Of a DNA stretch of 10,086 nucleotides, positions 1 through 10,072 are shown piece by piece; positions within the stretch are counted from its first letter, which is position 1; each line of letters starts with the position of its first letter. The notes under the pieces are model-generated. The model was given only the letters and a program-made list of their open reading frames with translations, was not told the DNA's origin and did no database searches. Source of the stretch: Thermoanaerobacterales bacterium (GTDB lineage Bacteria; Bacillota; Thermosediminibacteria; Thermosediminibacterales; Tepidanaerobacteraceae); NCBI GenBank assembly GCA_012841995.1, contig DUTQ01000188.1, positions 1 through 10,086 of the forward strand. The letters run 5' to 3'. The position numbers and the translations under genes were made by a program.

Positions 1-411
1 AAGTGTAAGCAAGGCTATTATAAACTTTAAAATGGCCATAGCTCTAGGCTGTTCTAATATCTGGACACTTGGATCTAGATCAGCTTCAACGGGATTTTCT
101 TGAAGTAGTCTTAAGCAAAACCCGTGTATTGTGCCTATATAAGCAATCCCCAGCATCTCTTTTGCATTTATAAACTCCTTTGAATTGCCTCGCCTTTTTA
201 TCTCACTTCTAAGCCTTTCCATGATCTCCAAAGCAGCTTTCCTAGTATATGTAATGGCAACTATCTCGTCTATTTTAGCAAGGCCTTGCTCGATTATATA
301 GATGATCCTATCCACCAACACCCTAGTCTTCCCAGCACCTGCACCAGCCGTAACTACAAGGTCTTTGTCTACACATTTTATGGCTTTTTCCTGTTCTGGG
401 GTATATTTCAC
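1..411 (-). CDS. UvrD/AddA-type DNA helicase, N-terminal part (runs off window)
   Basis: This is the first 137 codons of a superfamily 1A helicase; the rest lies beyond base 1. I see a Q-motif (TPEQ, residues 4-7) and a Walker A P-loop, AGAGAGKT, at residues 22-29 with Lys28 as the ATP-binding lysine. A motif Ia segment ITYTRKAALEI follows, then a motif Ib-type block GTIHGFCLRLL followed by ENPVEADLDPS. The TIH-FC-R-L block with the following 'LDP' is typical of AddA/RecB-like and related UvrD proteins. The GTG start overlaps the TAG stop of the upstream gene by one base (TAGTG), and a GGAGG site sits 7 bases before it, so translational coupling is likely. The neighbour is an AddB-like nuclease, so the inferred role is unwinding DNA ends for recombinational repair in the cytoplasm. 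Whether it has a C-terminal nuclease like true AddA, or is a plain UvrD helicase, cannot be seen here. Confidence 0.88.
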   Translation of the reverse strand, partial: MKYTPEQEKAIKCVDKDLVVTAGAGAGKTRVLVDRIIYIIEQGLAKIDEIVAITYTRKAALEIMERLRSEIKRRGNSKEFINAKEMLGIAYIGTIHGFCLRLLQENPVEADLDPSVQILEQPRAMAILKFIIALLTL

Positions 412-2870
412 TATTCTCCCTCCCAAGGGCATACTTTCGTAAAATCACAAAATCCACTGTACTTATCAATTTTAGGGCATTTTTTAGGTTGTATTGGGAA
501 ATTTGCATCCTGAATATTCTCCACATAGCTAGCTATTTTTTGTATTGCTAAATTTAAAAGCTCATGCCATTGTTTTTCATCTAGAATGCCCTTTCTCTTT
601 CGCTTTGAGACAAATGGAAGTTCTCTATCTCGGACAATGATATTATCTACAGATCCCTTTTTAAGCGGAATAAATGCGCCTCCTACTACAGGCCTTTGCA
701 ATAATTTTTGTGCAGCTATGATATATATAGGCATTTGAAAATTAGTCCCATCACATACCTCTTCTATTCCTGGATTATAGCTGTTTTTATAATCAAATAC
801 TGCAATCTTCCCTTCGGGATTTATATCGATTCTGTCGATTTTTCCACATAGTTTTACCTTTTTATTGCCAAAAATGATAAAGAAATCCTCATCAAACCCA
901 AAATCGTATTCTAAAAGATATGGTACAAAATCTCCCTGACTTTTTATATGATTGCCGATATATGTTTTAATCTGTTGTACAATAGACTGTTTCTCTATCT
1001 CATATATTTTGGGATGCAAAAAGGCATCTTCATTTGTCATCTCTGCCATTACACTTTCAGCTATCTGATCAATTTCCCGCTCATACACCTCTATATCTTG
1101 TGCTAAAAGACTTTGTTTATGGTTTTTGAAAAACTCCTCCAAGATTTTATGAGATACTATGCCACGGTCTAATGCTGTAAACTCTGTCTCATCTATATCA
1201 GGAGTAAGGTTTAATACCCTTGCCAAAAAGAACTTATAAGGACACTGGCCATATGTATTTAAAGCAGTAATGCTAAACCTATACCAATTAAAATACCTTT
1301 CAATTTTGTCTTTGGTTTTTTCGTCACATAAAACTCCCTGTAAACTTTTAAAACTTTTTCCGATGTCGATGCAAAATACTTCTGAAAAACTAACTCTATA
1401 TTTTTCGCAATCTACATCTGAATGGATTAAATCCTCCAAATACGAGGATATGAGAGTTGGGCTTCCGCTCTCTTGGACCTCTGGATAGGAAAAATATGCC
1501 TCACCACACCCTGAAAGAAGATAATAAAAAGACTCTTTTTCTCTTTCAAAAAGCGTCTTTATAACGTCAATATCATACCCATTATCGTTTATTAATGCTC
1601 TTTCTTCTTCTCTTAAAAGCCAATCAGGCCTATATGCCCGTGGAAATTCTCCCTCGATCATTCCCAGTACATACGCTTTTTTGAACTTAAGACCCCGGAG
1701 CATTGTAAAAGATAGTAACCATATCCCCTTTTCAGGTGGATATCCGCTATAATTACCATTTTTTACAAAACCTGCAAATCGCTTGAGGAAACCATCAAAA
1801 TCAATATGTCCTTTCCCGGCAAGTGCTTCTACTTCTTTAAAATCTTGCAGTAGCTCTTTTAAGCATTCAAATGCCTCTACATCTCTCTTAATTAAAAATA
1901 CATTACCCTCATGTATTTGGATAAACTTTTGTGGAAATCCCATCATTTCTAAATATTCAAGCATCACACTTGCCCAATAGCCATAGCATTCAAATAAATT
2001 GTCATCAACGTTTATTTGTTTGTCAAAATAAATGCCTAGTTCTCCCTTGCTCATTGCAAAAAGTGATTTTATAAAGGGATTTTGTATCAAAGGTGCGGTT
2101 AGCTGTGTTTCTACAGGGATTCCAGCCTCCTTGAAGGCTTCATAGATATAAGGTAAATATAATTCTCGGTTCCTTAAAACTATGCATATTTCTTCAGGCA
2201 AAAGTCCATTATTCAAGTCATCCAATATAGTATGGGCAAGATTCCATGCCTCGGTCTTTCTATCTAATGCGTGAACCACGGTAATTTTATTTACATTAAA
2301 ACCCATCTTTGTATCGCAAATCTCTGCTTTGTGGCCTAAATTTCTTATTATTTTCTTTTGTATAGTAGAAAAATTATAAAACTCTTTGAAACAGATACTG
2401 TCATATGATGCAACAAATCGGCTTTTATCTATATAGTTTTTGCAAAGTATGTGCCGGTCCTCCCGATCTATGAGCCGATTTTTTTTAAGCAGTTTTTGAT
2501 ATGCTGAATAGATGGTGTAAATATCCTGATTTTTTGGCGTGTTTTTTACCAAATCTCGAAACTCGGCAGGAGACATGTCCTCCCTTTTCAACTCTCCAAT
2601 AATTTCTCCTATTTTAAAGCAATATCCTGGGCTTGCGCTCTTGAAGTATCTCAGTTGCTTGATAAGCCTTGAGAAAATGTGCTGCAGTAAAAGGTTTTTT
2701 TTAAAATCACCTATAAAAGTAAAAGGTGCAGCAATTTCATCTATACATCTATCTACGAAAAACTCGTAGGTGACCGGGAGTTCCCCGGTCACCCCTTTTT
2801 CATTTTTTAGCATATCCCTCTTATACTGTCTCACAAGCTGTGAAGTCGGAAATACTATTAATTGTTTCAT
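411..2870 (-). CDS. AddB-like PD-(D/E)XK nuclease with iron-sulfur cysteines
   Basis: This 819-residue protein resembles AddB, the nuclease partner of AddAB helicase-nucleases in double-strand-break repair. The C-terminal nuclease core is intact: RG-x3-H (His574), GKIDRID (Asp679), the FDYK motif (Asp693, Lys695) and Q-x3-Y (Gln712, Tyr716). Cys543 (in QCPYKFFL, before the nuclease) and Cys798, Cys808 and Cys814 at the C-terminus match the one-plus-three arrangement of the AddB/Cas4-type iron-sulfur staple, although the C-x9-C spacing is wider than the C-x2-C I recall for AddB. The middle has UvrD_C-like segments, for example RGLKF...VLGMIEGEFP at residues 392-410. The N-terminus begins at what looks like motif Ia (VFPTSQLV) and has no Walker A. 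It is much shorter than Bacillus AddB (about 1,160 residues). The ATG lies 9 bases after the eno stop, behind an AAGGGG site. Assignment as a nuclease is firm; the precise subfamily is not. Confidence 0.85.
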   Translation of the reverse strand: MKQLIVFPTSQLVRQYKRDMLKNEKGVTGELPVTYEFFVDRCIDEIAAPFTFIGDFKKNLLLQHIFSRLIKQLRYFKSASPGYCFKIGEIIGELKREDMSPAEFRDLVKNTPKNQDIYTIYSAYQKLLKKNRLIDREDRHILCKNYIDKSRFVASYDSICFKEFYNFSTIQKKIIRNLGHKAEICDTKMGFNVNKITVVHALDRKTEAWNLAHTILDDLNNGLLPEEICIVLRNRELYLPYIYEAFKEAGIPVETQLTAPLIQNPFIKSLFAMSKGELGIYFDKQINVDDNLFECYGYWASVMLEYLEMMGFPQKFIQIHEGNVFLIKRDVEAFECLKELLQDFKEVEALAGKGHIDFDGFLKRFAGFVKNGNYSGYPPEKGIWLLSFTMLRGLKFKKAYVLGMIEGEFPRAYRPDWLLREEERALINDNGYDIDVIKTLFEREKESFYYLLSGCGEAYFSYPEVQESGSPTLISSYLEDLIHSDVDCEKYRVSFSEVFCIDIGKSFKSLQGVLCDEKTKDKIERYFNWYRFSITALNTYGQCPYKFFLARVLNLTPDIDETEFTALDRGIVSHKILEEFFKNHKQSLLAQDIEVYEREIDQIAESVMAEMTNEDAFLHPKIYEIEKQSIVQQIKTYIGNHIKSQGDFVPYLLEYDFGFDEDFFIIFGNKKVKLCGKIDRIDINPEGKIAVFDYKNSYNPGIEEVCDGTNFQMPIYIIAAQKLLQRPVVGGAFIPLKKGSVDNIIVRDRELPFVSKRKRKGILDEKQWHELLNLAIQKIASYVENIQDANFPIQPKKCPKIDKYSGFCDFTKVCPWEGE

Positions 2871-2879
2871 GATAACCCC

Positions 2880-4217
<1,338 letters not shown>

Positions 4218-5753
4218 TTAATCCTCTATAAGTGATTCCCCTGTCATTTCAGGAGGCTTTTCAATGTTTAAGAGATGCAGCATTGTTGGAGCCACATCAG
4301 CCAATTTTCCGGAACGCAATCTGTGTTTTTTATCACTTACTAATATAAAAGGCACAGGGTTATTTGTATGAGCCGTATGGTGCTCACCTGTTATGTAATC
4401 AACCATTTGTTCAGCATTGCCATGGTCTGCTGTTATTATAATTGTTCCATCTTTTTTTTGCACAGCCTTAACAACCTTGCCCAGACACATATCTACGGCC
4501 TCAACTGCTTTAACTGCAGCATCAAAAACACCTGTATGCCCGACCATATCCGGGTTCGCATAGTTTAACACAATGACATCATATTTGTCTTCATTTATCT
4601 TCTGTATTACCTTTTCTGTCACATCAAATGCACTCATCTCTGGCTGCATATCATATGTTGCAACTTTTGGCGATGGTATCAAGATTCGGTCTTCCCCTGG
4701 AAAAGCTGTCTCAACTCCTCCATTAAAGAAAAAAGTAACATGAGCATATTTTTCAGTTTCAGCTATGCGAAGTTGATTTAATCCTGCCTTTGATATTACA
4801 CTGGCAAAAATGTTCTCAATTGATTGTGGCTCAAAGGCTATATGGGCATTCTTTATACTCTTATCATACTGTGTCATACATACATAATGAACAGGTAACA
4901 TGCCTTTTTCTCTTTCAAACCCGTTAAAATCTTCATTACAGAAGGCATATGTGAGCTGTCTTGCCCTGTCAGGCCGAAAGTTAAAAAAGATGATTGAATC
5001 CCCAGGATTTACCGTGCCCTTCGGATTGCCATGCTTATCAACTATCACCGTGGGAACGACAAATTCATCAGTCTCTTCCCTTTTATAACTTTTTCTTAAT
5101 GCAGTAATCGGGTGTTGTTCTCTTAAACCCTTTCCAAAAACTATAGCATTATAAGCTTTTTCTGTCCTATCCCAACGCTTATCTCTATCCATAGCATAAT
5201 AACGGCCCGAGATAGTAGCTATCTCACCTAGGCCGATTTCTTCCATTAAATTTTCAATGCGCTCTATGTAAACTTCAGCATTTGCAGGAGGTACATCTCG
5301 CCCATCAAGAAAAGCATGTAAAAATACCTTCTTTACTCCCACTTGCTTGGCAAGCTTTAAAAGTGCTATTAAATGTTCAATATGGCTATGTACTCCGCCA
5401 TCAGACAAAAGCCCCATCAGGTGAAGGCTTTTCTCGTTTTTTACAGCATTTTCCATAGCTGATAACAAAACGGGATTTTTAAAGAAACTTCCTTCCTCAA
5501 TGTCTTTGCTTATTCGTGTAAAATCCTGATAAACCACCCTGCCGGCTCCAAGATTTAAATGCCCTACTTCTGAATTGCCCATCTGCCCTTCTGGCAATCC
5601 TACCGAAAGGCCACTGGCTGCAAGCGTAGTGTTCGGATAATGGTGTATAAGCTGGTTAAAATTTGGGGTGTTCGCATTTAATATAGCATTAGCTTCTAGT
5701 CTGTCATTTACACCCCATCCATCCAATATCATTAACATCAATGGTTTTCCCAC
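4218..5753 (-). CDS. gpmI: 2,3-bisphosphoglycerate-independent phosphoglycerate mutase
   Basis: This enzyme interconverts 3- and 2-phosphoglycerate using two Mn2+ ions and a phosphoserine intermediate. It is the mutase type typical of Gram-positive bacteria. The 511-residue length fits the family. Visible are the N-terminal metal site ILDGWG (Asp11), the nucleophile Ser61 in GQMGNSEVGH, SDGGVHSH with substrate-binding His122, DGRDVPP at 150-156, GRYYAMDRD at 183-191, FNFRPDRARQ, and the C-terminal metal ligands in TADHGNAEQM and HTAHTN. The start is GTG: an in-frame TGA lies three codons upstream, and the resulting MGKPLMLMILDGWG N-terminus matches the family. A TAGGAG site overlaps the tpiA stop codon. 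The gap to tpiA is only 13 bases, so the two are surely co-transcribed. Mn2+ dependence makes this class pH-sensitive in Bacillus, which may apply here by inference. Confidence 0.97.
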   Translation of the reverse strand: MGKPLMLMILDGWGVNDRLEANAILNANTPNFNQLIHHYPNTTLAASGLSVGLPEGQMGNSEVGHLNLGAGRVVYQDFTRISKDIEEGSFFKNPVLLSAMENAVKNEKSLHLMGLLSDGGVHSHIEHLIALLKLAKQVGVKKVFLHAFLDGRDVPPANAEVYIERIENLMEEIGLGEIATISGRYYAMDRDKRWDRTEKAYNAIVFGKGLREQHPITALRKSYKREETDEFVVPTVIVDKHGNPKGTVNPGDSIIFFNFRPDRARQLTYAFCNEDFNGFEREKGMLPVHYVCMTQYDKSIKNAHIAFEPQSIENIFASVISKAGLNQLRIAETEKYAHVTFFFNGGVETAFPGEDRILIPSPKVATYDMQPEMSAFDVTEKVIQKINEDKYDVIVLNYANPDMVGHTGVFDAAVKAVEAVDMCLGKVVKAVQKKDGTIIITADHGNAEQMVDYITGEHHTAHTNNPVPFILVSDKKHRLRSGKLADVAPTMLHLLNIEKPPEMTGESLIED

Positions 5754-5766
5754 ATAGATTCAACTC

Positions 5767-6528
5767 CTACTTTCGACTTAAAGAAATGATGCTAAAAAAG
5801 CTTTCCGCATCAAGGCTTGCTCCACCTACAAGGGCTCCATCTATGTCTGGCTTTTTAATGAGTCCTTCTATATTACCAGGTTTCACGCTGCCTCCATATA
5901 ATATCCTTACATTTCCTGCAATTTCAGCGTTAGAGAACTCTCCAATCTTATTTCTGATCCCTGATATAACTTGTTGAGCATCATCATCTGAAGCTGTTTT
6001 ACCAGTGCCTATTGCCCATATGGGCTCATATGCAAAGACAATAGACTTAAGCTGCTTTTCATCAACACCTTCTAGCGCTTTTTCCACTTGAGAAATCACC
6101 CAGGACATTGTAATCCCTTGCTCTCTCTGCTCTAATGTCTCACCAACACATACAATAGGTATGAGATTGTGTTTTAAAGCAGCCTTTACCTTTTTGTTGA
6201 CCATCTCATCAGTTTCTGCAAAATACTGTCTGCGCTCTGAATGACCGATTATTACATAATCACATGGAATCTCCCGTAGCATTACAGGTGAAATCTCTCC
6301 AGTGTATGCACCTTTATCCTCCCAATGCATGTTTTGAGCACCCAAATGCACATTATCATGCCCTTTTATTTCTTCAGCTGCCGCTAAAATGGCCGTAAAA
6401 GGAGGGCATATGACTATATCAACACCCTGATCAAGTGGCTTTTTTAAAAATTCATCAAAGAAGTCTCGCGTTTTAGAAATACTATTATTCATCTTCCAAT
6501 TACCTGCAATAAGAGGTTTTCTTGACAC
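5767..6528 (-). CDS. tpiA: Triosephosphate isomerase
   Basis: This enzyme interconverts dihydroxyacetone phosphate and glyceraldehyde 3-phosphate and is a TIM-barrel dimer in the cytosol. The 253-residue length is standard. Active-site residues are all present: Asn10 and Lys12 in AGNWKMN, His96 in IIGHSERR, and Glu168 in AYEPIWAIGTGKTAS, which also contains the flexible loop 6. The phosphate-binding YGGSV is at 211-215, and the C-terminal GALVGGASL is intact. The start is GTG, chosen because a near-perfect Shine-Dalgarno site (GGGAGGTGATT) lies immediately upstream and the first residues fit the family. It sits between pgk (about 100 bases upstream, with a possible internal promoter) and gpmI (13 bases downstream). 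Confidence 0.98.
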   Translation of the reverse strand: MSRKPLIAGNWKMNNSISKTRDFFDEFLKKPLDQGVDIVICPPFTAILAAAEEIKGHDNVHLGAQNMHWEDKGAYTGEISPVMLREIPCDYVIIGHSERRQYFAETDEMVNKKVKAALKHNLIPIVCVGETLEQREQGITMSWVISQVEKALEGVDEKQLKSIVFAYEPIWAIGTGKTASDDDAQQVISGIRNKIGEFSNAEIAGNVRILYGGSVKPGNIEGLIKKPDIDGALVGGASLDAESFFSIISLSRK

Positions 6529-6530
6529 TT

Positions 6531-6541
6531 AATCACCTCCC
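6531..6541 (-). promoter_or_regulatory. Near-perfect ribosome binding site of tpiA
   Basis: GGGAGGTGATT carries a nine-base complement (GGAGGTGAT) to the 16S rRNA 3' end, two bases before the GTG at 6528. It fixes the non-ATG start of tpiA and suggests strong, independent translation initiation. Confidence 0.88.
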
Positions 6542-6572
6542 GTTAATTTTTTTAGCACAAGTTTAAAAGCTT

Positions 6573-6596
6573 ATTATACAATATACAATTATATCA
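6573..6596 (-). promoter_or_regulatory. Candidate internal extended -10 promoter before tpiA
   Basis: In the pgk-tpiA gap the minus strand reads TGATATAAT (6588-6596), a perfect extended -10 element (TG, any base, TATAAT). A second TATAAT lies 15 bases downstream (6573-6578). No good -35 hexamer is found at 17 bases, but extended -10 promoters can work without one. The resulting transcript would have a leader of roughly 50 bases before the GTG. It could give tpiA, gpmI and eno extra expression independent of CggR. The AT-rich context raises the chance of coincidence. Confidence 0.45.
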
Positions 6597-6629
6597 TTGA
6601 TTTATATTAAAGTCAGCAAATTCAAGCTT

Positions 6630-7814
6630 TTACTTATCATTTAATGCTTCAACTCCTGGTAGCTGTTTACCTTCCAGAAACTTTAACGAGGCACCCCCAC
6701 CTGTGGAAATATGTGTCATTTTATCGGCAAAACCGAGTTTTTTTGCAGCTGCTGCTGAATCTCCACCACCTACAATCGTCACAGCATCGGATTCTGCCAT
6801 TGCTTCTGCCACAGATAATGTTCCAGCTGCATAATCGTCTATTTCAAAAACCCCTAAGGGGCCATTCCAAACAACGGTTTTTGCATTTTTGATGACTTTT
6901 TCAAAATTCTCACGAGTTTTTTCGCCTATATCCACACCCATCATATCTTTTGGTATTTGATCAGCAGGAACTGTTTTGTAAGGCAGACCTTGTTTTAGTT
7001 CTTCAGTCACCACTACATCACAAGGTAAAAGCAATTCCACATTCTTATCTTTAGCTTCTTTAATAAGAGAACCGGCAAGTTCAATCTTATCCTCTTCCAG
7101 CAGTGAATTCCCTATCTCATACCCCTGACTCTTTAAAAATGTATAAGCCATACCACCTCCGATGAGAAGTGTATCTACTTTATCAAGTAAATTCTTGATT
7201 ACACCTATTTTATCGCCAACTTTTGCTCCACCAAGTATTGCCACAAAAGGTCTTTTGGGGTTTTCCAAGGCATTGCCCAGCATCTCTATCTCCTTTTTCA
7301 TCAAAAAGCCTGCACCGGCAGGTAAGAATTTGGCAATCCCCGCTGTTGAAGCATGGGCGCGATGAGCAGTGCCAAATGCATCATTTATGTAGATATCCGC
7401 CAAGCTTGCCAACTTTTTTGCAAATTCCATATCGTTTTTTTCCTCTTCTGCATGGAATCTTACATTTTCCAAAAGCACCACATCTTTTGGTTTCATATTG
7501 GCTATTACTTTTTCGACAGTCTCTCCAATACAATCATCTGCCATTATTACATCTTTGCCTAAATGTACAGAAAGCCTTTTTGCAACAGGTGCTAGGCTGT
7601 ACTTTTTATTAACCTGGCCTTTTGGTCTGCCTAGGTGTGAAGCCAAAATCACTTTTGCATCATGTTCTAAAAGATACCGAATAGTTGGCAGTGCAGCAAC
7701 AATTCTGGTTTCATCGGTTATTTCGCCATTTTCTCCTATAGGCACATTAAAATCCACCCTGACAAAAACCCTCTTACCCTTGACATTAAAATCCTCTAAT
7801 GTCTTTTTGTTCAT
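6630..7814 (-). CDS. pgk: Phosphoglycerate kinase
   Basis: This enzyme transfers phosphate from 1,3-bisphosphoglycerate to ADP, the first ATP-yielding step of glycolysis. It is a two-domain monomer of 394 residues. The N-terminal substrate domain shows VRVDFNVP (Asp21, Asn23), the ASHLGRPKG basic patch (His60, Arg63), LLENVRF ending at residue 120, and [14 protein letters not shown] around 144-157. The nucleotide domain shows [10 protein letters not shown] (Lys198, Lys202), [19 protein letters not shown] and the C-terminal [11 protein letters not shown] place the start at the ATG at 7812-7814. A TTG one codon earlier is in frame, but it is only 5 bases from the AGGAGG site, whereas the ATG is 8 bases away. 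The Shine-Dalgarno site overlaps the cggR stop, suggesting coupling with the repressor gene. Confidence 0.97.
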   Translation of the reverse strand: MNKKTLEDFNVKGKRVFVRVDFNVPIGENGEITDETRIVAALPTIRYLLEHDAKVILASHLGRPKGQVNKKYSLAPVAKRLSVHLGKDVIMADDCIGETVEKVIANMKPKDVVLLENVRFHAEEEKNDMEFAKKLASLADIYINDAFGTAHRAHASTAGIAKFLPAGAGFLMKKEIEMLGNALENPKRPFVAILGGAKVGDKIGVIKNLLDKVDTLLIGGGMAYTFLKSQGYEIGNSLLEEDKIELAGSLIKEAKDKNVELLLPCDVVVTEELKQGLPYKTVPADQIPKDMMGVDIGEKTRENFEKVIKNAKTVVWNGPLGVFEIDDYAAGTLSVAEAMAESDAVTIVGGGDSAAAAKKLGFADKMTHISTGGGASLKFLEGKQLPGVEALNDK

Positions 7815-7822
7815 CAAAAAAA

Positions 7823-7828
7823 CCTCCT
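7823..7828 (-). promoter_or_regulatory. Ribosome binding site that decides the pgk start
   Basis: AGGAGG begins directly after the last bases of cggR; the wider AAAGGAGG overlaps the cggR TAA. It is 8 bases from the ATG at 7814 and only 5 from an in-frame TTG at 7817, so the ATG is preferred. Confidence 0.85.
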
Positions 7829-8848
7829 TTAAAGCTCAATAAGTTTTCTTGCAGCTGCCTCATCAGTTATTAGTACTGCCTGACTTTTATATCGCAAAAA
7901 CGCCTGGATCGCAGCCGCTTTGCTTGTCCCTCCTGCTATGGCAATAACTGTTCTAATGTTTTTAAGATCACTTACGCAAATCCCCATGCTTGTAGTAGTA
8001 TGGACGATTTGCCCCTTGCTATTAAAATAATATCCAAAAGCTTCAGCTACCGCCCCTTTATTCAGTATATCACTTATCTTGTGCTCATTCATTCCTCGCC
8101 TTCGAGCCATTTCATCAGCTCTGCCTATGCCGTGCAATAAGATATCAGCATTATGTATTGTATTTATGAGTTCTCTTATGTCAGGTTCATTTACCATTGA
8201 CTCCATCGCCTCAACACTTAAGTTATCAGGCACAAAAAGTAGGCGGTAATTTGCACCGAGTTTTTCTGCAAGTTCTGCAACAATTGTATTTGACTGTATT
8301 TCAACTTTTTCATTGAGTCCGCCCCTCCCTGGCACCACAAGTACATTTGTAAATGAGTAGTTTGATGTGATACTCTTTGGCACTTGAGCCACTGTGGTGC
8401 CGCCAGTAACAGCTACCACATCATTATCATTCAAAGATGATACTAAAAAATCTGCAGCTTTTTTGCCCAAGAGCTTTTTAATTGCTCCATCATTTTCCAA
8501 ATCGCCTGGCACTATAATTACTTTTTCACAGTTAAACCTTTTTTTAACCTGCTGTTCCAGGGGCTTTAAGCCTCTTATACCAAAAATAAAACCCTCTAAT
8601 CCATCTATCACATCTTTACCCTGCTGGGTTACCTTCATTCCATTCTGGTTTATCTGGATAAGCCCTAACTCTTCCAATCTCTTTACTTCAGCGCGAAGAG
8701 GCCTTTCTGATATACAAAGTATAGAGCAAAGGACCCTTCGACCTACAGGCTGATTTAAGTATACACTCCTTAATATTATATACCTTTGCTCCACTAAAGA
8801 AAGGCCTTCTGGATCAATTTCTTTTAAAAGTTTAATTATTCCTTCCAT
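7829..8848 (-). CDS. cggR: CggR, central glycolytic genes repressor (SorC/DeoR-type)
   Basis: CggR represses the glycolytic operon and is relieved by fructose-1,6-bisphosphate (FBP). The 339-residue length matches B. subtilis CggR. Residues 15-75 form a winged helix-turn-helix, with PVGRRVL...[10 protein letters not shown] closely resembling the B. subtilis domain. Residues 90-339 form the sugar-phosphate-binding domain. Residues I recall as FBP contacts in B. subtilis fall at the same numbers here: Thr151-Thr152 (in GGTT), Arg175 (in VPGRGG), Arg250 and Lys310 (in AGGTSK). Induction by FBP is therefore likely. The gene lies after gap, not before it, so its likely operator is upstream of gap (9994-10029). 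Its Shine-Dalgarno site (AGGGGA) is weaker than those of gap and pgk, which would keep repressor levels low within a highly expressed operon. Confidence 0.95.
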   Translation of the reverse strand: MEGIIKLLKEIDPEGLSLVEQRYIILRSVYLNQPVGRRVLCSILCISERPLRAEVKRLEELGLIQINQNGMKVTQQGKDVIDGLEGFIFGIRGLKPLEQQVKKRFNCEKVIIVPGDLENDGAIKKLLGKKAADFLVSSLNDNDVVAVTGGTTVAQVPKSITSNYSFTNVLVVPGRGGLNEKVEIQSNTIVAELAEKLGANYRLLFVPDNLSVEAMESMVNEPDIRELINTIHNADILLHGIGRADEMARRRGMNEHKISDILNKGAVAEAFGYYFNSKGQIVHTTTSMGICVSDLKNIRTVIAIAGGTSKAAAIQAFLRYKSQAVLITDEAAARKLIEL

Positions 8849-8889
8849 ATAAATCCCCTACTAGTTTCACCAAATCCACTCTTATTCAT

Positions 8890-9903
<1,014 letters not shown>

Positions 9904-9908
9904 TTATT

Positions 9909-9916
9909 CCTCCTCT
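9909..9916 (-). promoter_or_regulatory. Strong ribosome binding site of gap
   Basis: AGAGGAGG ends 8 bases before the gap ATG. It is a strong match to the anti-Shine-Dalgarno sequence and supports the chosen start and high expression. Confidence 0.9.
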
Positions 9917-9948
9917 ATTCACATTATTTACTTTTATATTATTTACCT

Positions 9949-9962
9949 TAATGTAGACATTA
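9949..9962. repeat. Small palindrome in the gap leader
   Basis: TAATGT and ACATTA form perfect 6-base arms around a 2-base centre. The site lies about 50 bases upstream of the gap start, inside the predicted untranslated leader. It is too short and AT-rich to be a terminator. It might be a second regulator site or chance. Confidence 0.4.
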
Positions 9963-9993
9963 TCAAAAAGTTTTCATTTAGTAATTTTTATTG

Positions 9994-10029
9994 GCCATAT
10001 TTTGTCCCATATATGCGTTTTTTGTCCCA
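9994..10029 (-). promoter_or_regulatory. cggR operator: Candidate CggR operator (20-base-period direct repeat)
   Basis: The 12-mer TATGGGACAAAA occurs twice on the minus strand (10020-10031 and 10000-10011), exactly 20 bases apart. The B. subtilis CggR operator, as I recall it, is CGGGAC, six bases, TGTC, four bases, then the same again, which is also a 20-base period. Here TGGGAC occurs at both expected places (10024-10029 and 10004-10009), five of six matches each. The TGTC positions read CGCA and TGGC. The position, upstream of gap and downstream of a plausible start site, fits a roadblock-type operator. The encoded CggR makes the assignment natural; binding is inferred. Confidence 0.72.
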
Positions 10030-10031
10030 TA
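10000..10031 (-). repeat. 12-base exact direct repeat, two copies 20 bases apart
   Basis: Minus-strand TATGGGACAAAA is repeated exactly at 10020-10031 and 10000-10011. The eight bases between the copies are not part of the repeat. Two turns of the helix separate the copies, so both present the same face to a protein. This repeat is the core of the proposed CggR operator. Confidence 0.9.
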
Positions 10032-10042
10032 GATTTTAAAAA

Positions 10043-10072
10043 AATGTACAAAATATTTAATACCGTTTGCAA
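10043..10072 (-). promoter_or_regulatory. Candidate sigma-A promoter of the gap operon
   Basis: On the minus strand TTGCAA (10067-10072) is followed after 18 bases by TACATT (10043-10048). Each hexamer matches the sigma-A consensus at four of six positions. Initiation would fall near 10036, leaving a leader of about 135 bases and placing the repeat operator just downstream of the start site, as in B. subtilis. The region is AT-rich, so other -10 placements are possible, and another promoter could lie beyond the window edge. Confidence 0.4.

Noticed and set aside
2871..2879. A terminator after eno, expected at the end of a glycolytic operon.
   Set aside because: The gap is 9 bases and contains only a ribosome binding site; I see no GC-rich hairpin followed by a T-run here or at the eno 3' end.
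7223..7612. A plus-strand open frame of 129 codons opposite pgk.
   Set aside because: It lies wholly antisense to a well-supported pgk and is rich in residues expected from the complement of biased codons; no family resemblance.
7815..7817. TTG as the pgk start, one codon upstream of the ATG.
   Set aside because: It is only 5 bases from the AGGAGG site and a rarer start codon; the adjacent ATG is better placed.
9963..9976. A cre-like (CcpA) site, minus strand TGAAAACTTTTTGA, in the gap leader.
   Set aside because: It matches the loose consensus at most positions but lacks the central CG and the symmetric CA end, both important for CcpA binding. In AT-rich DNA this is weak evidence.
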